Source: Pedobacter sp. ASV28 (GTDB lineage Bacteria > Bacteroidota > Bacteroidia > Sphingobacteriales > Sphingobacteriaceae). Taken from it: DNA of 64,000 bases. Location of the stretch: the NCBI RefSeq assembly GCF_016428855.1, contig NZ_JAELTN010000003.1:62001-126000 (forward strand). Reading direction: 5' to 3'. The first letter of the stretch is position 1. Each line of letters begins with the position of its first letter. Under the pieces are notes generated by a model, which was not told where the DNA came from, ran no database searches, and saw nothing but the letters and a program-made list of their open reading frames with translations. The translations under genes were made by a program, and so were the position numbers. Positions 52,448 to 62,300 of this stretch are shown here, piece after piece.

Positions 52448-54580
52448 ATGAACTACTTAAAAAAAGTGGTATTAGTATCTTTTTGCGCCTTTTTAAGCAT
52501 ATCGCTTATGGCTCAAACGCATCCAAGCATAATGCTCACCAAGGCAAATGTTTTGGCTGTTAGAAAGGGTGTAGCTACTTATCCACTTTTACGCCAATCT
52601 TATCAAAGCGTTAAAAACGATGCAGATAAAGCCTTGGCAACACCAATAGTTGTGCCGGTACCTAAAGATGGTGGGGGTGGCTACACGCATGAGCAACATA
52701 AGAAGAACTATAGCAATATGCTGAACTGTGGCATTGCTTATCAGATATCTGGAGAAAAGAAATATGCAGATTACGTAAGAAACGTACTGCTCAATTATGC
52801 CTCGCAATATGAAAAATGGCCTTTACATCCCAAAAGAAAAAGTGAAGAAGATGGGGGACGCATTTTCTGGCAGAGCCTAAACGACTTTGTATGGCAGCTA
52901 TATACCATACAGGCTTATGATTTGGTTTATAACGGACTTACTGTTGATGAGAGGAAGACCATTGAAGAAAAATTGTTCGTACCTATCTTAAAGTTTTTTA
53001 CAGAAGATAGGTATGAGGTCTTCAATAAAATCCATAATCATGGTACCTGGAACTTGGCCGCAGTAGGGATTACTGGATATGTACTTAACAAACCAGAATA
53101 TGTAGAAAAAGCATTGAAAGGGTCTAATAAAGATGGCAAAACGGGTTATTTGGCACAGATAGACCAATTGTTTTCTCCAGATGGTTATTATATGGAGGGG
53201 CCATACTATCAACGTTATGCCCTGCTTCCATTTGTGTTGTTTGCCAAGGCAATTAATAACTATCAGCCCTCATTGAAGATTTTTGAATATAGGAATAAAC
53301 TGCTTTCAAAAGCTATTCATACCTCTTTGCAAACTTCGTATACCGATAAAACCTTTTTTCCTGTCAATGACGCCATCAAAGACAAGACTTATGAATCGGT
53401 AGAATTGGTATATGGTGTAGATTTGGCTTATGCTGATATTAACCCGGAAGTTGATCTATTAGATATCGCCAGACAACAAAATCGTGTAATCATATCTGAT
53501 GCAGGTTTAAAAGTGGCGGCCGACTTGGCAGCTGGTAAGGCAGTACCTTTTAAATATCAATCGTTGTGGATTAGAGATGGTGGAAAAGGAGATGAAGGAG
53601 GTCTAGGTATATTGCGTTCCGGAGCCAATACCGATCAGCAATGCCTGGTGCTGAAGGCCGCTTCGCAGGGAATGGGGCACGGCCATTTCGATCGGTTAAA
53701 CCTGTTGTTCTATGATAATACTACAGAGATTTTTCCAGACTATGGGGCTGCAAGGTTTTTAAATATTGATACCAAAAATGGAGGTGGCTACTTGCCTGAG
53801 AATAACACCTGGGCAAAACAGACCGTAGCACACAATGCATTGGTAGTAGACCAGACTTCTCATTATAATGCAAAGGTTGAGCCCGCTAGCAAATCCAATC
53901 CAACTTTGTTGTTTTTTGGTAATGAGCCCAGCCTAAAGGTAGTAAGTGCCAAAGAAGATAAAGCATATGCTGGTGTGGTGATGATAAGAACATCGGCCTT
54001 GGTTAAAGTAGAAGGATTAGAGAAGCCCTTGTTAATTGATGTGATGCAGGCGCAATCTGCTAAAAACCATCAATATGATTTGCCATTTTGGTATAAGGGA
54101 CAATTGGTAAATACCTCTTTTCAAGTTACGGCAAAAACGGACCAGTTAAGTACTTTAGGTACAAAAAATGGGTATCAGCACATTTGGTTGAATGCCAGTA
54201 ATCAGTTGGATGGAAAAGCAGGGATGGTCGGTCTGTTGAATAAGAACCGTTTTTACACTACGCATTTTGTATCAGATAATCCATTGGAAGTGAAACTGGT
54301 TTCTATTGGTGCCAACGATCCGGAAATGAATCTGGTAGATGGTAAGGCATTTATACTATCTGGTAACGGTCAAAATCAAACTTTTGCAAGTATTACAGAA
54401 ACACATGGTGGTACAGATTCTATTAATGAAACAGTAACAGCGGCACAACCATCGGTGAGCGAACTGAAGCTGCTAAAATCTGATGCACAACAAACAGTGC
54501 TGAGTTTTAAGCTAAACGGAAAAACTTACACCTATCAAATTAATTATACCGATAAACAGAATTATATAAATTTTAAATAG
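52448..54580 (+). CDS. Oligoalginate lyase, PL17 family
   Basis: A 710-residue enzyme with signal MNYLKKVVLVSFCAFLSISL. Domains: an alpha-toroid (about 25-330) and a heparinase II/III-like beta domain (about 370-700). The catalytic set of PL17 is present: Asn197-His198 in IHNHGTWN, and Tyr254 in EGPYYQRYALLPFV, equivalent to Asn201, His202 and Tyr258 of Alg17c. A further His pair lies in GHGHFDRLN (411-413). PL17 enzymes cleave alginate oligosaccharides from the end, releasing unsaturated uronate. Product passes to KdgF downstream. The gene is 52 bases after the regulator. Heparin or other uronate substrates are less likely. Confidence 0.92.
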   Translation: MNYLKKVVLVSFCAFLSISLMAQTHPSIMLTKANVLAVRKGVATYPLLRQSYQSVKNDADKALATPIVVPVPKDGGGGYTHEQHKKNYSNMLNCGIAYQISGEKKYADYVRNVLLNYASQYEKWPLHPKRKSEEDGGRIFWQSLNDFVWQLYTIQAYDLVYNGLTVDERKTIEEKLFVPILKFFTEDRYEVFNKIHNHGTWNLAAVGITGYVLNKPEYVEKALKGSNKDGKTGYLAQIDQLFSPDGYYMEGPYYQRYALLPFVLFAKAINNYQPSLKIFEYRNKLLSKAIHTSLQTSYTDKTFFPVNDAIKDKTYESVELVYGVDLAYADINPEVDLLDIARQQNRVIISDAGLKVAADLAAGKAVPFKYQSLWIRDGGKGDEGGLGILRSGANTDQQCLVLKAASQGMGHGHFDRLNLLFYDNTTEIFPDYGAARFLNIDTKNGGGYLPENNTWAKQTVAHNALVVDQTSHYNAKVEPASKSNPTLLFFGNEPSLKVVSAKEDKAYAGVVMIRTSALVKVEGLEKPLLIDVMQAQSAKNHQYDLPFWYKGQLVNTSFQVTAKTDQLSTLGTKNGYQHIWLNASNQLDGKAGMVGLLNKNRFYTTHFVSDNPLEVKLVSIGANDPEMNLVDGKAFILSGNGQNQTFASITETHGGTDSINETVTAAQPSVSELKLLKSDAQQTVLSFKLNGKTYTYQINYTDKQNYINFK

Positions 54581-54678
54581 CGTTATAAGTTGCTGGTTAT
54601 GAGAGATAAGAAAGTAGTAGTTAAAAATTAAATCCCTGTAATAGATAACGTATAACAGTTAACAAAAAAAACAAAAAT

Positions 54679-55014
54679 ATGCAAAGCGAATTATTTCAAA
54701 TAGAAACAGAAACCACTTGGGAAGATTTAGGAAACGGTGTACAAAGAAAAATCTATGGCTACGATGACAAGATCATGTTGGTGAAGGCCAAATTCGAAGC
54801 GGGTGCCGTAGGTGTATTGCATGAGCATTACCATGTACAAGTGACCTATGTAGAGAGTGGTGTTTTCGAAATGACCATTGGCGACGAAAAAAGAATAATT
54901 AGAAAGGGCGATGGTTATTATGTGCCCCCTCATGCTGTACATGGCTGTGTATGTGTAGAGCCAGGTATTTTAATCGATGTGTTTGCGCCTCATAGAGAAG
55001 ATTTTATCAAGTAA
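54679..55014 (+). CDS. kdgF: KdgF cupin, unsaturated uronate ring-opening
   Basis: A 111-residue single cupin. Metal ligands His48, His50, Gln54 and His88 match those of characterised KdgF (GVLHEHYHVQVTYVESG and PPHAVHGCVC). Asp100, Phe102 and Arg106 in LIDVFAPHRED align with the KdgF active-site Asp, Phe and Arg. KdgF speeds conversion of 4,5-unsaturated monouronates into the linear ketouronate in pectin and alginate breakdown. No signal peptide is present, so it works in the cytoplasm on the imported lyase product. It starts 98 bases after the PL17 gene and is 8 bases from the hydrolase. Confidence 0.92.
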   Translation: MQSELFQIETETTWEDLGNGVQRKIYGYDDKIMLVKAKFEAGAVGVLHEHYHVQVTYVESGVFEMTIGDEKRIIRKGDGYYVPPHAVHGCVCVEPGILIDVFAPHREDFIK

Positions 55015-55022
55015 TATATATT

Positions 55023-55892
55023 ATGAAAAAACTAATTATTAGCTGCCTGTTATTGATAGCAGTTAGCACAGTGCATGCCCAAGAGACCGAAGAAGTAAAG
55101 AAAGTTGTCTATCCAACAGGCTTCTCTGAGCAATTGAATGTGGTTTACACCAAGGTTGGCGATTGGGAAGGCAAAATGGATCTTTATCTCCCTCCAAAAG
55201 AAAAAGGTCCATCGCCAATTGTGATCAATATACATGGTGGTGGTTTTAATAAGGGAAATAAAGAGTCGCAAACGGGCTTTAACAGTTTCTTTAAAAATGG
55301 GTATGCCGTAGCTAATATTGCTTACCGTTTGGTACAGGTTGCACCAGCACCTGCAGCTGTAGAAGATACACGTTGTGCGTTGATCTATTTAATCAAAAAT
55401 GCAAAGGCACTAAATATCGATCCTAACAGGATTGTGATTATGGGTGGCTCTGCAGGTGGACATTTGGCTTTAATGGGTGGCTTGTTAGGCAATGATACCA
55501 AATTCGACGGCAATTGTCCTGGAGTGAAAGACGTAAAAGTTGCGGCAATTATCGATAAATATGGAATTACAAATATTGGTGGTTGGGCAAGCCGTTCGGC
55601 TACCTGGTGGTTGGGCGATAAAGCTAAAGACCAAAAATTTATCGAATCGGTTTCGCCCCTGTACCAGGTAAAGAAAACCAGTCCGCCCGTATTTATAGTA
55701 CATGGCGATGCAGATCCAGTAGTTCCCTATCAACAATCGGTAGACTTAAAAAAGAAATTGGATGAATTTGGCATTAAAAATAAATTCATGACGATAGAAG
55801 GTGGGGAGCATGGCAAATTTCCAAAAGAGAAAAATTCGGAATTGAACGCTGCAATTATCGATTTTTTAAAAGAATTGGGTATTCATAAATAG
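55023..55892 (+). CDS. Alpha/beta hydrolase, putative carbohydrate esterase
   Basis: A 289-residue exported hydrolase; signal MKKLIISCLLLIAVSTVHAQ. The HSL-like oxyanion motif is HGGGFNKG (71-78), the nucleophile is Ser143 in MGGSAGGHLAL, the acid Asp is in HGDADPVVP (Asp229 or Asp231), and the base is His263 in EGGEHGKF. This places it in the BD-FAE/HSL-like esterases. In this locus it could remove O-acetyl groups from alginate oligomers, alongside the SASA esterase at 49609. It lies 8 bases after kdgF and 14 bases before the beta-helix gene, so it is in the same operon. Confidence 0.82.
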   Translation: MKKLIISCLLLIAVSTVHAQETEEVKKVVYPTGFSEQLNVVYTKVGDWEGKMDLYLPPKEKGPSPIVINIHGGGFNKGNKESQTGFNSFFKNGYAVANIAYRLVQVAPAPAAVEDTRCALIYLIKNAKALNIDPNRIVIMGGSAGGHLALMGGLLGNDTKFDGNCPGVKDVKVAAIIDKYGITNIGGWASRSATWWLGDKAKDQKFIESVSPLYQVKKTSPPVFIVHGDADPVVPYQQSVDLKKKLDEFGIKNKFMTIEGGEHGKFPKEKNSELNAAIIDFLKELGIHK

Positions 55893-55906
55893 GAAACTAC
55901 GCTTCC

Positions 55907-56932
55907 ATGCAAAAGACTTTCAATATATATATGGTTATGGCTGCTATTGCTGTCTCAGCTTGTATAAGCGAGATGGGGTATGCAATACAGCCTTTTTTCA
56001 GTACGCCATCGAAACCAATTATTGTAACTAATAGCAGTCAGCTTAAAAGCGCATTGGCTACAGCAAAGGCTGGAGATTCGATCATATTAAAAGATGGTAT
56101 TTACGACGGTAAATTTGTAATTGAAGCTGCCGCAAGTGGAACCCAAAAAGAACCAATTGTGCTTACGGGAAGTAGAGGTGCAATTCTAGATGCTGGAAAT
56201 ATAGAAACAGGTTATGTGCTGTATTTAAAAGCTAGCTATTGGAAGTTGAAAGGCTTTACGCTGCAAAATGGATTAAAAGGTATTGTTGCTGATGGTGCTC
56301 ATTATAATGTGATAGATGGGGTATTGGTAACCCAGCTAGGGGAAGAAGGAATCCATTTAAGAGCTTTCAGCAAACATAACATCATTAAAAATTCTGAAGT
56401 GACGCATACAGGCAAGAAAAGACCAGGTTATGGCGAAGGCATCTATATCGGATCTGCTTATAGCAATTGGGCAAAATATAGCAATGGACAACCAGACCAA
56501 TGCGATTCGAACCAGGTTTTGAATAATAAACTAGGGCCTTATATCACTGCCGAATGCATCGACATTAAAGAAGGAACAACAGGAGGGATTATTAGAGGTA
56601 ATACTTTCGAAGCGCAAGGCATTACGGGAGAAAATAGTGCAGACAGTTGGATTGATGTAAAAGGAAACCATTACCTCATCGAAAATAATATTGGGCATAA
56701 TACACCACCTTCGGTATTGTTAGATGGCTATCAGGTAAACTGTGCTTATGAAGGATGGGGCTCTTATAATAAGTTTAAAAATAACGTCAGTAATGTAAAT
56801 GCTGAAGGTTATGGTATCTACATAAAATTAAAAAGTAGTAAAGGAGAAGCTGTAGGCAATGAGGTTTATGCTGACAATAAAGTAGTAAATGCTGTTAAGG
56901 GCATTACAAATATTCAACTGACTAATAAATAA
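55907..56932 (+). CDS. Right-handed parallel beta-helix protein, putative alginate lyase or related enzyme
   Basis: A 341-residue exported protein with a hydrophobic N-terminus (about 5-28) that includes a Cys after SA, possibly a lipobox. The mature part starts VTNSSQLKSALATAKAGDSI with ILKDGIYDGKFVIEA, the usual entry of pectate-lyase-like helices, then regular beta-helix rungs (YWKLKGFTLQNGLKGIVADG, EGIHLRAFSKHNIIKNSEV). Similar openings occur in PL6, but this is shorter and I cannot match the PL6 catalytic motif (Lys and Arg). PL31-like or epimerase-like functions are possible. It lies in the alginate operon, 4 bases before the transporter gene. Confidence 0.6.
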   Translation: MQKTFNIYMVMAAIAVSACISEMGYAIQPFFSTPSKPIIVTNSSQLKSALATAKAGDSIILKDGIYDGKFVIEAAASGTQKEPIVLTGSRGAILDAGNIETGYVLYLKASYWKLKGFTLQNGLKGIVADGAHYNVIDGVLVTQLGEEGIHLRAFSKHNIIKNSEVTHTGKKRPGYGEGIYIGSAYSNWAKYSNGQPDQCDSNQVLNNKLGPYITAECIDIKEGTTGGIIRGNTFEAQGITGENSADSWIDVKGNHYLIENNIGHNTPPSVLLDGYQVNCAYEGWGSYNKFKNNVSNVNAEGYGIYIKLKSSKGEAVGNEVYADNKVVNAVKGITNIQLTNK

Positions 56933-56935
56933 AAT

Positions 56936-58216
56936 ATGAAAGTAAAAGGGTTAAGGTGGTGGATTATTTCCCTCATTGGATTGGCAACAGTAATCAACTA
57001 TATTGACAGAAGTGCCATTAACATTCTTTGGCCTTACATTTACAAGGAATTTGGCATTGCCGATGTAGACAATAAAAGTGCGCTGGCATTAATCACTACC
57101 TTTTTTATGATTGCCTATGCTTTAGGGCAAACTTTTACTGGTAAACTGATGGATGCCATTGGTACCCGTTTAGGTATGACGATATCAATTGTGGGCTGGA
57201 GTATTTCTATTGCACTTCACGCTTTTGCAAAATCGTTACTGTCTTTCAATGTATTTAGGTTTATGCTTGGTTTCAGTGAGGCTGGAAATTGGCCTGGGGC
57301 CACCAAAAGCAATGCCGAATGGTTTCCTGCTAAAGAAAGAGGTATTGCACAGGGTATTTTTGGTGCTGGTGCATCGTTGGGTTCAGTAGTTTCAGCGCCT
57401 ATTATTGCAGCATTATACCTTATTTTCGGTTGGAAAATGACTTTCGTACTCATTGCAGTTTTGGGATTGATATGGATTGTTCCCTGGTTGTACATCAACA
57501 AAGGAACACCAGATAAACACCCTTGGCTAACCGATGAAGAACGAGCGCATATTTTGGCAAAGCCAGAAGCCAAGGAAATAGAAACAGTAGTGGAAGAAGC
57601 ACCGGTATTAACTTGGAGAGAGCTGTTAAAATTCAGGAATACTTGGGGCATCATTACCGGTAGATTCTTCATAGATCCAGTTTGGTGGCTATTTGTCACC
57701 TGGTTGCCAACTTTCTTGAAAGAGCAATTCATGTTCGATATTAAGCAGATCGGTGCTTTTACCTGGGTGCCCTATTTATTTGCTGCTATTGGCAGTTTAG
57801 TGGGCGGCTACCATGCATCGCTACAAATTAGAAAAGGAGTGGAACCACAAAAAGCCCGTAAAAATGCCATAGCGGTAGGAAGTATAATCATGTTGGCCTC
57901 TTTGGTAGCCATCGTTTATCAGCTGGGCAATTTAAAGGAAACACCAATATTGGCCATGATTTTAATTGGTTTAACCTTATTTGGCTTTCAATATCTTATA
58001 GGTAATATCCAAACCTTGCCAAGTGATTATTTCAATGGTAAAAATGTAGGTACCGTTGCGGGTATGGGCGGTACGGCGGCAGTGGCAGGTACGCTGCTCA
58101 CCACATGGGCAGTTCCTGTAATTACCCAAACAAGCTATGTGTCATTCTTTGTATTGGCTGCCGTTCTGGTACCGGTATCATGGTTGTGCATTAAATATAT
58201 ATCATCAAAAAAATAA
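56936..58216 (+). CDS. MFS transporter, hexuronate (ExuT/UxuT-like) family
   Basis: A 426-residue carrier with 12 predicted membrane helices. It opens MKVKGLRWWIISLIGLATVI followed by NYIDRSAINILWPYI, the anion:cation symporter family signature (NY.DR). FRFMLGFSEAGNWPGATKS and WFPAKERGIAQGIFGAGASL are the ACS-family motifs. The C-terminal half has RFFIDPVWWLFVTWLPTFLK, typical of ExuT. In this operon it should import the unsaturated uronate or DEH produced by PL17. It is 3 bases after the beta-helix gene and is followed by the SDR gene after 19 bases. Confidence 0.9.
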   Translation: MKVKGLRWWIISLIGLATVINYIDRSAINILWPYIYKEFGIADVDNKSALALITTFFMIAYALGQTFTGKLMDAIGTRLGMTISIVGWSISIALHAFAKSLLSFNVFRFMLGFSEAGNWPGATKSNAEWFPAKERGIAQGIFGAGASLGSVVSAPIIAALYLIFGWKMTFVLIAVLGLIWIVPWLYINKGTPDKHPWLTDEERAHILAKPEAKEIETVVEEAPVLTWRELLKFRNTWGIITGRFFIDPVWWLFVTWLPTFLKEQFMFDIKQIGAFTWVPYLFAAIGSLVGGYHASLQIRKGVEPQKARKNAIAVGSIIMLASLVAIVYQLGNLKETPILAMILIGLTLFGFQYLIGNIQTLPSDYFNGKNVGTVAGMGGTAAVAGTLLTTWAVPVITQTSYVSFFVLAAVLVPVSWLCIKYISSKK

Positions 58217-58235
58217 AAAATTAAATAATAACAGT

Positions 58236-58988
58236 ATGCGTTTAAAAAACAAAGTTGCGATAGTTTCTGGAGGTTCTAGAGACATAGGAAGAGCCGTTTC
58301 TTTACAGTTGGCAAAAGAAGGAGCTAAGGTGGTTGTAAATTATTTCGACAGTAAAGAGCTAGCTGATGAAACCTTGAAATTGATACAAGATTTAGGTGGC
58401 GAAGCGATTGCTGTACAAGCTGATATGACTAAAGCTGCAGAAGTTGATGCCTTGGTAGCCAAAGCTAAAGCAGCTTTTGGTGAAGAAATTCACGTATTGG
58501 TAAACGTTGTTGGTGGTTTGGTTGCCCGTAAAACAACAGCAGAGATGGACGAAGATTTCTGGGATTTCGTAATGAATGTAAACTTAAAATCTGTATTCTT
58601 GGCTGTTAAAGCGGTATCTCCTTTCATGCCAGCAGGTTCATCAATTATCAACTTCTCTTCATTAGCCGCGAGAGATGGCGGTGGCCCGGGTGCAAGTGCT
58701 TATGCTACCTCAAAAGGTGCAGTAATGACTTACACAAGATCATTGGCGAAAGAATTTGGACCAAAAGGTATTCGTGTAAATGCTTTAGCACCAGGTATGA
58801 TTGCTACCACTTTCCATGATACTTTTACCAAATCGGAAGTGAGAACTAACGTAGCAAACGCTACCGCATTAAAAAGAGAAGGTGATGCTAAAGAAGTTGC
58901 CGATGTGGTAGCTTACCTAGCTTCTGATGAGTCGAGTTTCTTAACCGGAAACAATATCGATATCAACGGTGGTTTAGCATTCTCATAA
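58236..58988 (+). CDS. SDR-family oxidoreductase, probable DEH reductase
   Basis: A 250-residue short-chain dehydrogenase from ATG at 58236; an in-frame upstream extension would run into the transporter gene. The nucleotide-binding loop is VSGGSRDIGRAVSL (variant of TGxxxGIG), followed by DMT (63-65) and LVNVVGG (NNAG variant). Catalytic Ser (141-142), Tyr156 and Lys160 are in SSLAARDG and AYATSKGA. In alginate pathways an SDR (DehR) reduces 4-deoxy-L-erythro-5-hexoseulose uronate (DEH) to 2-keto-3-deoxygluconate with NAD(P)H; genomic position supports that role here. FabG-like or other sugar dehydrogenases are the alternative. Confidence 0.85.
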   Translation: MRLKNKVAIVSGGSRDIGRAVSLQLAKEGAKVVVNYFDSKELADETLKLIQDLGGEAIAVQADMTKAAEVDALVAKAKAAFGEEIHVLVNVVGGLVARKTTAEMDEDFWDFVMNVNLKSVFLAVKAVSPFMPAGSSIINFSSLAARDGGGPGASAYATSKGAVMTYTRSLAKEFGPKGIRVNALAPGMIATTFHDTFTKSEVRTNVANATALKREGDAKEVADVVAYLASDESSFLTGNNIDINGGLAFS

Positions 58989-59008
58989 TCACAAATCTTC
59001 TCTAAATT

Positions 59009-59084
59009 CGTCATTGCGAGTTTACGACGCAATCTTAAAGCGAGTATTTTTAAGATTGCTTCGGCATTCCTTCTCGCAATGACG
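59009..59084. repeat. 76-bp nested palindromic intergenic repeat (CGTCATTGCGAG type)
   Basis: CGTCATTGCGAG (59009-59020) and CTCGCAATGACG (59073-59084) are exact reverse complements. Inside them, GCAATCTTAAA (59029-59039) and TTTAAGATTGC (59049-59059) form a second perfect stem. This is the dispersed CGTCATTGCGAG element common in many genomes. It lies just after the SDR stop and may also end that transcript. Confidence 0.85.
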
Positions 59085-59223
59085 ATTAAGTTACATCTAA
59101 CCAAATACCGAAAAACTAAACCACCAACAAACCAAATACAAAGAACCAAATTTCACCAACCCCATTATAACATTCGTTTTTCTCGCTTCTCAGCAAAATT
59201 TTTAAATAGTTCTAGTATTTTTT

Positions 59224-59275
59224 TTGATTACAAATAATAATTATATATTTGGTTTACCAATTTTTGGTTTACCAA
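59224..59275 (+). promoter_or_regulatory. Alginate-locus promoter 3 (susC) with two TTGGTnnACCAA operators
   Basis: TTG at 59224-59226 and TATATTTG at 59244-59251 are spaced 17 nt. Box 1, TTGGTTTACCAA (59249-59260), overlaps the -7 element; box 2, identical, is at 59264-59275, 15 bp downstream. Both boxes and their register match promoters 1 and 2. The susC ATG follows 61 bases later. Confidence 0.83.
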
Positions 59276-59336
59276 TTTTTGATGCAGACAACTGTATAGT
59301 TGATGCGAGCTAACCAACATATAAAACTGATTTGCT

Positions 59337-62300
59337 ATGACATTAAAAAATCGCGTTAGCAGCGTTGTTTTTTTACTGCTATGCTTACTCTCATTTGGGG
59401 TAAGTGCACAGACGGTAAAGATAAAGGGCGTTGTTAAATCTGAAGATGGACAGGGTATCCCTGGAGTTTCGGTGACCATCAAAGATACTAATAAAGGAGT
59501 TTCTACTAATGAAAAAGGTGAGTATGAAATCTCTGTTCAGAAGGGAAAGATACTTGAATTTAAGTCTTTAGGATATAAAGTTCATTTACAGGGGGTGGCC
59601 AATGCCACTACTATAGATGTTACTTTGGTAGAGGACATCAGTTCCATGAACGAAGTATTGGTAGTGGGATATGGAACCCAGAAAAAATCTACGATCAGCT
59701 CTGCGGTAAGCAAGCTCGAAAATAAAAACCTCGATGAAATTCCTACTTCCAGGTTAGATAATGCTTTGATCGGTAAAATTGCAGGTCTTACCGTACAAAA
59801 TAACAGTTCTGAAGCTGGTTCTGATCCAACTTTGCGCATTAGGGGGGCAAGTTCCATTAATGCCAATGCAGATCCTTTGGTCGTTGTAGATGGCCATCCT
59901 ATTGCAGATGGTTTATCTTTTATCAATCCCTATGATGTAGAATCTATAGAGGTATTGAAAGATGCCGCTTCCTCTGCTATTTATGGTTCCAGAGGTGCTA
60001 ATGGGGTAATTTTGGTAACCACTAAAAAAGGGGTTGCCGATAAGCCTAAGTTCTCGGTAAAATCTTATTACGGTCTGAAAGAGGCCTATAAAGTGTATCC
60101 AATTTTATCCACTACAGAATATACCCAATTGCTTTTTGCAGAAGCAGCCTTAAGGCAGAATGATCCAAGTGTTCCTGCAAATGCAAAGAATATCATTAAC
60201 AATAACGAAAGGGCAGCCTATATTATAGAGAACCAGATCAGTGGTTCACCAACCGATTGGCAGCAAGAAGCATTGCGTAATGCAGGTATTTACAACCTTC
60301 AGCTGAATGCAGCGGGCGGTAAAAAAGATTTAAGATATTACGTTTCTGGAAACTTGCAACAAGACCAGGGCGTGATGAAGGACAGTGAAAATAATAAAGG
60401 AAACATTCGTGTAAAATTAGATGTTAACCTTTCGCCGAAATTGATGTTAAATGTAAATATCAATCCAACCTATACTAAAGTTCAACGTCCGGCAGAGAAC
60501 TTTACCAACTATTATAGGTTCCCATCGTTTTTGCCGGTTTACCATTCTGCATTTACGGCTGCTTTCGTTAACCAGAACTCGCAATGGGCAAATTTAAGAG
60601 CAGGCGATTGGGCACAGGCACGTCATTTTACCAACCTTACTTATGCAGGTACAATGCCTGATGGTTCTTTCTGGCAAAGTACTGGAGCAGTGTCTCCTTT
60701 CTCTTCTACCAATAATACACCCTTATCCCATGCAGAAAGAGAAGATCGGTTTTCCGAGAGCTATCGTTTTCAGGGAGGTACCGATTTAACCTATAACCCT
60801 ACCAAGAATCTTTCATTTAAAACATCGCTAGGTGCTTATTATCTTGCCAGAGAAGATAAAACGTTGATCAGAAGCGAAGCCCGTAAAGATGGCGATGTAA
60901 ACTCGGCAACCATAACTACCGCTAATACCATAGACATTTTGTGGGAAAATACCATGAACTATACCAAAAGCTATGGCAATCATAACTTTAAGGGCTTGTT
61001 AGGTTTTACCGTACAAAGAAACTCGCTCAATGGTTCACAGCAAATAGGGTATAACTTTCCGTCAGATGATTTTACTACCCTAAATCAGGCAGCCTACTTT
61101 GATCAGGCACCTATTTTACCTGTAAATGTAAAAACAGGCTTGATCTCTTATCTAGGACGTATTAATTATGACTATCAGGGTAAATATATTGCTTCGGCTA
61201 GTTTACGTACCGATGAGAGCTCAATTTTTGGCCCTGGAAATAGGAGAGGATGGTTTCCGGCTTTTTCTGCCGGTTGGAACATAGCCAGCGAATCTTTTAT
61301 GAAGAATAGTAGGAAATGGCTTGAAAGTTTGAAGTTGAGGGCTAGTTATGGCGAAACAGGTAATAATAGAATTACGCCATTTTCATATCTAGATTTATTG
61401 TTTAGGTCAAATTATGTATTTGGAGAAAGCACCGGACAGGTTAGTCCTGGACAATCGCCAAATAACGTGGTCACCTATGGTGCTGATATTACTTGGGAAA
61501 CTACACGATCAACCAATATTGGTTTAGATATCGGGTTGTTTAAAAACAAAATACAGTTAAGCTTGGAATATTATCGTTCAATTACCGATAAATTATTATT
61601 ACAACAATCGCAACAGGCCATCACAGGATCCGATTCTTTCTGGACCAATAATGGAAGAATAAGAAACCAGGGTTTTGAGATAGAGCTTACTTCCAACAAC
61701 ATTGGTAACAAAAACTTTAACTGGACAACGTCCTTGAATGTGGCCGCAAATAGAAATAAATTACTTAAACTAGGTGGAGATGAACCTTATTTGTTCAACT
61801 ACGGAGAACGTAGTGAAATATATGCTTCTATTGTTGGTCAGCCCTATGTACAGTTCTATGGATATAAAACCGATGGCGTTTGGCTTTCTCAAGCAGATGC
61901 AGACGCAGCAGTAGCCAGTGGACAAACTTCTGTTCTGCAGGGTTATTTTGCAGCGGGAGGAGTAAAATTAAAGGATGTTAATGGCGACAATAAAATTGAT
62001 GTTAATGACCGGGTAATCATAGGCTCTCCATTTCCAGATTTCACCTGGGGCTTAACCAACACCTTCAGGTATAAAAAGTTCGACCTGAATATCCTGATGC
62101 AGGGTTCGCAGGGAGGACAACTGATCAATGGCGACTTGTATTATAATGAATCGAAAAGACAGAATGAGAATTATATTAAAAATAGATGGGTAAGTCCGGC
62201 AAATCCAGGCGATGGTAAAACACCTTATTTTACCAATGGTATCGGGGCAGATTTACTGTTGACTGATTATGGTGTAGAAAGTGCCTCTTATGCTTACTTG

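Larger units (their letters stand above)
58989..59336. other. Intergenic region before susC
   Basis: It contains the palindromic repeat at 59009-59084 and the third operator-bearing promoter at 59224-59275. The rest (59085-59223) is AT-rich with no clear ORF. Confidence 0.6.

Noticed and set aside
58137..58235. Extended start of the SDR gene overlapping the MFS gene
   Set aside because: The extension translates the transporter's coding region in another frame; ATG at 58236 gives the exact SDR N-terminus.
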